Assembly (NCBI RefSeq): GCF_000718775.1
Contig: NZ_JOCB01000167.1
Coordinates: 1 to 8,603 of the forward strand
Direction: 5' to 3'
Length of the DNA stretch: 8,603 nt
Origin: Streptomyces sp. NRRL S-31
Lineage (GTDB): Bacteria; Actinomycetota; Actinomycetes; Streptomycetales; Streptomycetaceae
Shown: positions 6,232 to 8,603 of the stretch, one piece after another
Numbering within the stretch: the first letter of the stretch is position 1
How the letters are laid out: each line of letters begins with the position of its first letter
Position numbers and translations under genes: made by a program
Notes under the pieces: generated by a model
The model's input: only the letters and a program-made list of their open reading frames with translations
The model's database searches: none
Told to the model about the DNA's origin: nothing

Positions 6232-7527
6232 CTACGCCTCCGCCACCACCGGCTCCGGCTCCGCCGCCGCGCTGCCGCGCGTGACCACCCGGGTCCCGCG
6301 CGCCTGCCACGGCCGGTCCTGTACGGCGGTGAGCCGCCGTCCCAGCCGCAGCGCCAGCACCGTGATCCCCAGCGAGAACAGCAGGAAGGTCACGATGTAC
6401 GGCCCGGGCAGGGACGCGCCCAACGGACCGCCCACAGCCGGCCCGACCGCCAGCGCCAACTGCTTGACCAGCGCGAACGCCGAGTTGTACTGCCCGGCCA
6501 TGCCCTCGGGGGCCAGGTCGGCGACGAGCGGGGCCACCGTCGGCGACAGCATCGCCTCACCCAGCCCGAAGAGCGCGTACGTCGACACGAACGCGGCCGT
6601 GGCCATCTCCTGGCTGCCGTGCCCCAGCCCCGCGTACCCGGCGGCCAGCCAGGCCACGGCCCAGATAAGCCCGACCGCGGCGATGACCCGGGAGCGCCGG
6701 CGCCGCTCCACCAGCTTCAGCACGGCGAACTGGGCGATCACGATCATCAGCGTGTTCGCGGCCAGCGCCGTCCCGAGGGCGGAGGTGGAGATCCCCGCCG
6801 CCTCCACGCCGTAGGCGCTCAGCCCCGACTCGAACTGGCCGTAGCAGGCGAAGAACAGCACGAAGCCCAGCACGGACAGCTGCACCATCGCCCGATTGCC
6901 GAGCAGCTGCTTCCAGCCGCCCTTCGCCGACCGCGTGGGAGCCTCCTCCAGCCGCGGCGAGCGCGGCATCCGCGCGGTCGCCAGCACCCCGACCAGCAGC
7001 AGGAACATCGCCGCCTCGATCGCGAACAGCAGCGTGAAGGACGACACGCGCGTGGTGTCGACGAGATGACCGCCGATGAGGCCGCCCACGCCGAGGCCCA
7101 GGTTCTGAAGGAAGAACTGCGTCGCGAACGCGCGCGAGCGCGTGTCCGCGCTGGAGCAGTCCACGATCATCGTCGCCAGCGCCGGCTGCATCACGGCCTG
7201 CCCGGCGCCGAGCGCCGCCGCGGCCAGGAGCACGGTCACCGCGCTGCCCGCCAGACCGAGGCCCAGCGCGCCGAGGGCCGCGGTCACCAGGGCGGCGAGC
7301 AGGACCGGCAGCGGGCCGCGCCGCACGATCGCCCGGCCGGCGAACGGCAGCACGATCAGCGCGGCCACCGCGAAGACGGCGAGCACGAGTCCCGCCGTCA
7401 TGGCCCCCAGTCCCCGCACCTGCGCCACGTAGACGTACAGGTAGGGGACGGTGAAGCCGAGCCCGAACGCGCTGAGTGCGTTGCCCACGTGGATCCGGCG
7501 CATCGCTGCGCCCATCGCCCTGGTCAC
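6232..7527 (-). CDS. MFS multidrug exporter (12-TM), SCO4121-like
   Basis: Inner-membrane major facilitator superfamily transporter of 431 residues, predicted to export drugs by proton antiport. About twelve hydrophobic segments are visible, starting with NALSAFGLGFTVPYLYVYV near residues 16-34. A degenerate motif A follows TM2 (LPFAGRAIVRRGPLPVL). A charged central loop (RMPRSPRLEEAPTRSAKGG) divides the two six-helix halves. The tail is hydrophilic and ends in EPEPVVAEA. The start is set at the GTG at 7527 because GAGAGG (7538-7533) lies five bases upstream. A GTG at 7542 would add five residues, and ATGs at 7515 and 7503 are also in frame. It is divergent from a MarR gene across a repeat-rich region. 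In S. coelicolor the equivalent pair SCO4121/SCO4122 was reported, as I recall, as a multidrug pump controlled by its neighbouring MarR protein. The substrate range here is inferred. Confidence 0.87.
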   Translation of the reverse strand: MTRAMGAAMRRIHVGNALSAFGLGFTVPYLYVYVAQVRGLGAMTAGLVLAVFAVAALIVLPFAGRAIVRRGPLPVLLAALVTAALGALGLGLAGSAVTVLLAAAALGAGQAVMQPALATMIVDCSSADTRSRAFATQFFLQNLGLGVGGLIGGHLVDTTRVSSFTLLFAIEAAMFLLLVGVLATARMPRSPRLEEAPTRSAKGGWKQLLGNRAMVQLSVLGFVLFFACYGQFESGLSAYGVEAAGISTSALGTALAANTLMIVIAQFAVLKLVERRRRSRVIAAVGLIWAVAWLAAGYAGLGHGSQEMATAAFVSTYALFGLGEAMLSPTVAPLVADLAPEGMAGQYNSAFALVKQLALAVGPAVGGPLGASLPGPYIVTFLLFSLGITVLALRLGRRLTAVQDRPWQARGTRVVTRGSAAAEPEPVVAEA

Positions 7528-7559
7528 GTTCACCTCTCTCACTAGTTAGACCTGAAGAC

Positions 7560-7614
7560 TTCAAAGCTAAAGTTCAAGGCTAAAGAGTACACAGTCAAGG
7601 ACTTCAAAGCAAAG
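7560..7614. repeat. TTCAARGC(T)AAAG repeat array between the MFS and marR genes
   Basis: Two adjacent 13-base units, TTCAAAGCTAAAG (7560-7572) and TTCAAGGCTAAAG (7573-7585), differ at one base. A third copy lacking the T, TTCAAAGCAAAG, lies at 7603-7614. The longer match GACTTCAAAGC occurs at 7557-7567 and 7600-7610. The stretch is AT-rich compared with its flanks and fills most of the space between the two divergent starts. It is the natural place for binding of the adjacent MarR protein and for overlapping promoters. I infer an operator array controlling both genes. Confidence 0.7.
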
Positions 7615-7631
7615 GGGTCGCGTGCGATACT
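7603..7631 (+). promoter_or_regulatory. candidate marR promoter giving a leaderless transcript
   Basis: TTCAAA (7603-7608) and GATACT (7626-7631) are separated by 17 bases. A start site 6-7 bases after the -10 would fall on the A of the MarR start codon at 7638. There is no Shine-Dalgarno sequence in front of that ATG. Together this suggests a leaderless mRNA. The -35 overlaps the third repeat copy, so protein bound there would block or alter polymerase access. Confidence 0.45.
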
Positions 7632-7637
7632 GCGGCC

Positions 7638-8186
7638 ATGGCCGACACTCCCGGCGTCACGGAGCCGACACTCGAAGAACAGATCGCCGCCTACCAGCGC
7701 GAGTTCCAGGACCTGGACCCCCAGGTCGAGAAGATCGTGTCGGCACTGTCCCGGCTGAACCGCCGCATGAACGTGGCGTACGGCCGCCAGACCGCCGACC
7801 TCGGGATCAGCAACGCCGACTGGGAGGTCCTCAAGGCACTGGTCCTCTCCGGCGCTCCCTATCGCATGGGCCCCGGCGACCTGGCCAAGCGGCTCGGGCT
7901 GACCCCGGCGGCGATGACCCACCGGATCGACCGCATGGTCACGGAGGGGCTGGTCACCCGGGAGCGCGACGAGTCCAACCGGGTCCGGGTCATCGTGGAG
8001 CTGACCCCCGAGGGCCGCGAGAAGTGGCTGGAGGCCATGCGCCTGGCGACGGTCTTCGAGGAGGACCTGCTCCAGGACCTGACCCCCACCGAGCGCGCGG
8101 TGCTGGGCGAGGTGCTGACCCGGCTCCTGCGCAGGGTGGAGCACGCGCAGCCGGACGCCGGCGGCCGGCTCAGCGACCTGGACTGA
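7638..8186 (+). CDS. MarR-family transcriptional regulator, SCO4122-like
   Basis: Winged-helix regulator of 182 residues, expected to act as a dimer on palindromic or repeated sites. Residues ~28-55 form the N-terminal dimerisation helix. The winged helix-turn-helix runs from ~60 to 125: DLAKRLGLTPAAMTHRIDRMV (81-101) holds the helix-turn-helix, with the recognition helix at about 89-101. The wing RERDESNRVRVI lies at 108-119 and carries the MarR-typical D-x-R/N-R pattern. Helices from 123 to 170 complete the dimer interface. The ATG at 7638 is chosen because no upstream start keeps the family N-terminus. It has no ribosome-binding site and fits a leaderless transcript. It is divergent from the MFS exporter gene. 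The S. coelicolor counterpart is recalled as regulating that pump; the direction of control (activation or repression) cannot be read from sequence. Confidence 0.88.
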   Translation: MADTPGVTEPTLEEQIAAYQREFQDLDPQVEKIVSALSRLNRRMNVAYGRQTADLGISNADWEVLKALVLSGAPYRMGPGDLAKRLGLTPAAMTHRIDRMVTEGLVTRERDESNRVRVIVELTPEGREKWLEAMRLATVFEEDLLQDLTPTERAVLGEVLTRLLRRVEHAQPDAGGRLSDLD

Positions 8187-8203
8187 GGCCGCCGCCGGGG
8201 CCG

Positions 8204-8216
8204 CGAGAAAAGATCT
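8204..8216 (+). repeat. 13-base direct repeat CGAGAAAAGATCT, copy 1
   Basis: The same 13 bases recur at 8587-8599, 383 bases away. Here they run into TTGACA (8216-8221), a perfect -35 hexamer for which I see no good -10 at 16-18 bases. The copies bracket the visible rrn promoter zone. Confidence 0.6.
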
Positions 8217-8239
8217 TGACAGGTCCTGGCGGAGGGGTG

Positions 8240-8268
8240 TTGACACGCCCCCGCCCGTTCCGTAAAGT
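8240..8268 (+). promoter_or_regulatory. rrn promoter, HrdB-type TTGACA-N17-TAAAGT
   Basis: A perfect -35 hexamer TTGACA (8240-8245) and TAAAGT (8263-8268) are separated by exactly 17 bases, close to the vegetative sigma (HrdB) consensus. Transcription would begin near 8275, and the early transcript can fold (hairpin 8284-8302). This is the strongest promoter in the window. Confidence 0.8.
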
Positions 8269-8283
8269 TCTTCGGGTTGCCAC

Positions 8284-8302
8284 GGAGCCGTAACGGTTCT
8301 CC
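8284..8302 (+). repeat. hairpin in the early rrn leader
   Basis: GGAGCCGT (8284-8291) pairs with ACGG-TT-CTCC (8293-8302) with a two-base bulge and a single-base centre. It lies just after the predicted start site of the TTGACA-N17-TAAAGT promoter. A second small repeat, GCCGC-N5-GCGGC, follows at 8315-8329. Their role is unknown; leader folding or processing is possible. Confidence 0.35.
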
Positions 8303-8354
8303 GGCAGCACCTCAGCCGCCATGAGCGGCACCCCCTCACACCAACAGCACGATC

Positions 8355-8371
8355 CCCGATCGGGTTGTTTT
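8355..8371 (+). other. palindrome CCCGATCGGG followed by TTGTTTT
   Basis: A perfect 10-base palindrome (8355-8364) is followed at once by TTGTTTT (8365-8371). This looks superficially like an intrinsic terminator for transcripts from the MarR gene, but a perfect palindrome leaves almost no loop. It may instead be a protein-binding site between promoters. Confidence 0.3.
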
Positions 8372-8380
8372 CGGCGTGCC

Positions 8381-8396
8381 CGAATTCAATTCGAAT
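8381..8396 (+). promoter_or_regulatory. AT-rich inverted repeat CGAATT-C-AATTCG
   Basis: A 13-base perfect inverted repeat (8381-8393) overlaps a second palindrome ATTCGAAT (8389-8396). It is a short AT-rich island in GC-rich DNA, about 55-70 bases upstream of the start predicted for the TAAGGT promoter. This suits an upstream activating element or a regulator site; inference only. Confidence 0.4.
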
Positions 8397-8414
8397 GGGA
8401 GCCCGGTGGCCCGA

Positions 8415-8444
8415 TTGGGAATCGCCGAGCGGATCCGCTAAGGT
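8415..8444 (+). promoter_or_regulatory. second rrn promoter candidate, TTGGGA-N18-TAAGGT
   Basis: TTGGGA (8415-8420) and TAAGGT (8439-8444) are 18 bases apart, giving a start near 8451. The sequence also contains GGGAAT (8417-8422) with a GTT 20 bases further on. This resembles the SigR pattern, but the spacer is longer than the 18-19 usual for SigR. I therefore read it as vegetative. Confidence 0.55.
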
Positions 8445-8487
8445 TTGAGACGTCGGAACGGCCCAACAGCCGGGAAGACAAGCCCCC

Positions 8488-8502
8488 CTGACTGGGAGTC
8501 AG
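8488..8502 (+). repeat. inverted repeat CTGACT-GGG-AGTCAG
   Basis: Perfect 6-base arms with a three-base centre lie 17 bases upstream of the TAGAGT box. The repeat occupies the place where a -35 would be expected, so it may be a binding site for that promoter or a leader hairpin. Confidence 0.45.
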
Positions 8503-8516
8503 ACGCCGAAAGGATC

Positions 8517-8525
8517 TGATAGAGT
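8517..8525 (+). promoter_or_regulatory. extended -10 type box TGA-TAGAGT
   Basis: TG (8517-8518), one base, then TAGAGT (8520-8525) form an extended -10 motif. No -35 hexamer is recognisable at 16-18 bases. The preceding GATCTGATA recurs at 8595-8603, so a second copy probably continues past the right edge. It may be another rrn promoter or a repeated leader element. Confidence 0.4.
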
Positions 8526-8586
8526 CGGAACCGCCGGAAAGGGAAACGCGAAAGCGAAGACCTGGAAAGCACCGAGGAAATCGGAT

Positions 8587-8599
8587 CGAGAAAAGATCT
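8587..8599 (+). repeat. 13-base direct repeat CGAGAAAAGATCT, copy 2
   Basis: Identical to 8204-8216. Here it leads into GATCTGATA at the window edge, the same text that precedes the TAGAGT box at 8520. Confidence 0.6.
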
Positions 8600-8603
8600 G
8601 ATA

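Larger units (their letters stand above)
8187..8603 (+). promoter_or_regulatory. promoter/leader region of a downstream rRNA operon (rrn)
   Basis: No open frame with good coding character lies here. The stretch carries several promoter-like elements in the same orientation. It ends with repeated GATCTGATA and the GATCTGATAGAGTCGGAA-like text that I recognise from the region ahead of Streptomyces 16S rRNA genes, which are known to have four tandem promoters. The right half is purine-rich on the plus strand (gaaaggg, cgaaagcgaag), as in rrn leaders. The mature 16S start is not inside the window. The identification rests on recognition and promoter layout. Confidence 0.75.

Noticed and set aside
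4217..6310. Very long minus-strand open frame opposite the phosphatase gene
   Set aside because: Glycine/alanine/valine-rich low-complexity product, mirror of a real gene with all catalytic motifs on the plus strand; a usual artefact at this GC content.
8216..8244. Promoter from the first TTGACA at 8216-8221
   Set aside because: No acceptable -10 hexamer at 16-18 bases; the functional-looking pair begins at the second TTGACA (8240).
8355..8371. Intrinsic terminator of the MarR gene
   Set aside because: A perfect palindrome with almost no loop makes a poor RNA hairpin, and it lies beyond the first rrn promoter, so it was kept only as an unassigned site.

Overview
The window is chromosomal DNA from a Streptomyces species. 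GC content is very high, third codon positions are almost all G or C, and the gene set and order look like the S. coelicolor SCO4117-SCO4122 block as I remember it. No database could be searched, so that synteny is recognition, not a measured match. I see no transposase, integrase, CRISPR array, tRNA or other sign of recent transfer.

Layout. At 1-1445 (minus) is the start of a long ECF sigma factor gene that runs off the left edge. Its protein carries a C-terminal zinc-finger, membrane and proline-rich extension. After a 350-base gap, 1796-2575 (minus) encodes a TetR-family regulator that I recognise as AtrA, a pleiotropic activator of antibiotic genes. A divergent intergenic region with several inverted repeats separates it from a type II NADH dehydrogenase (2953-4332, plus). 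A PAS-SpoIIE phosphatase-HATPase regulator follows (4466-6115, plus), preceded by an ECF-like promoter candidate. Strong GC hairpins at 6125-6221 separate it from the convergent 12-TM MFS exporter gene (6232-7527, minus). The exporter is transcribed divergently from a MarR-family regulator (7638-8186, plus) across a 110-base intergenic region. That region holds a repeated TTCAARGC(T)AAAG element, unusually AT-rich for its surroundings.

The last ~415 bases (8187-8603) contain no gene. They look like the multi-promoter region and leader of a ribosomal RNA operon whose 16S gene would begin beyond the right edge. They hold one near-consensus HrdB-type promoter (TTGACA-N17-TAAAGT), a second candidate (TTGGGA-N18-TAAGGT), and a repeated extended -10 type element (TGATA(GAGT)).

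Function. Apart from respiration (NDH-2) and drug export, the window is regulatory: a putatively membrane-tethered sigma factor, a global antibiotic activator, a partner-switching phosphatase/kinase-type protein, and a MarR regulator with its efflux pump. The least described elements are the sigma factor with a built-in anti-sigma-like domain, the ECF-like promoter ahead of the phosphatase gene, the operator array between pump and MarR genes, and the apparently leaderless marR-type transcript.
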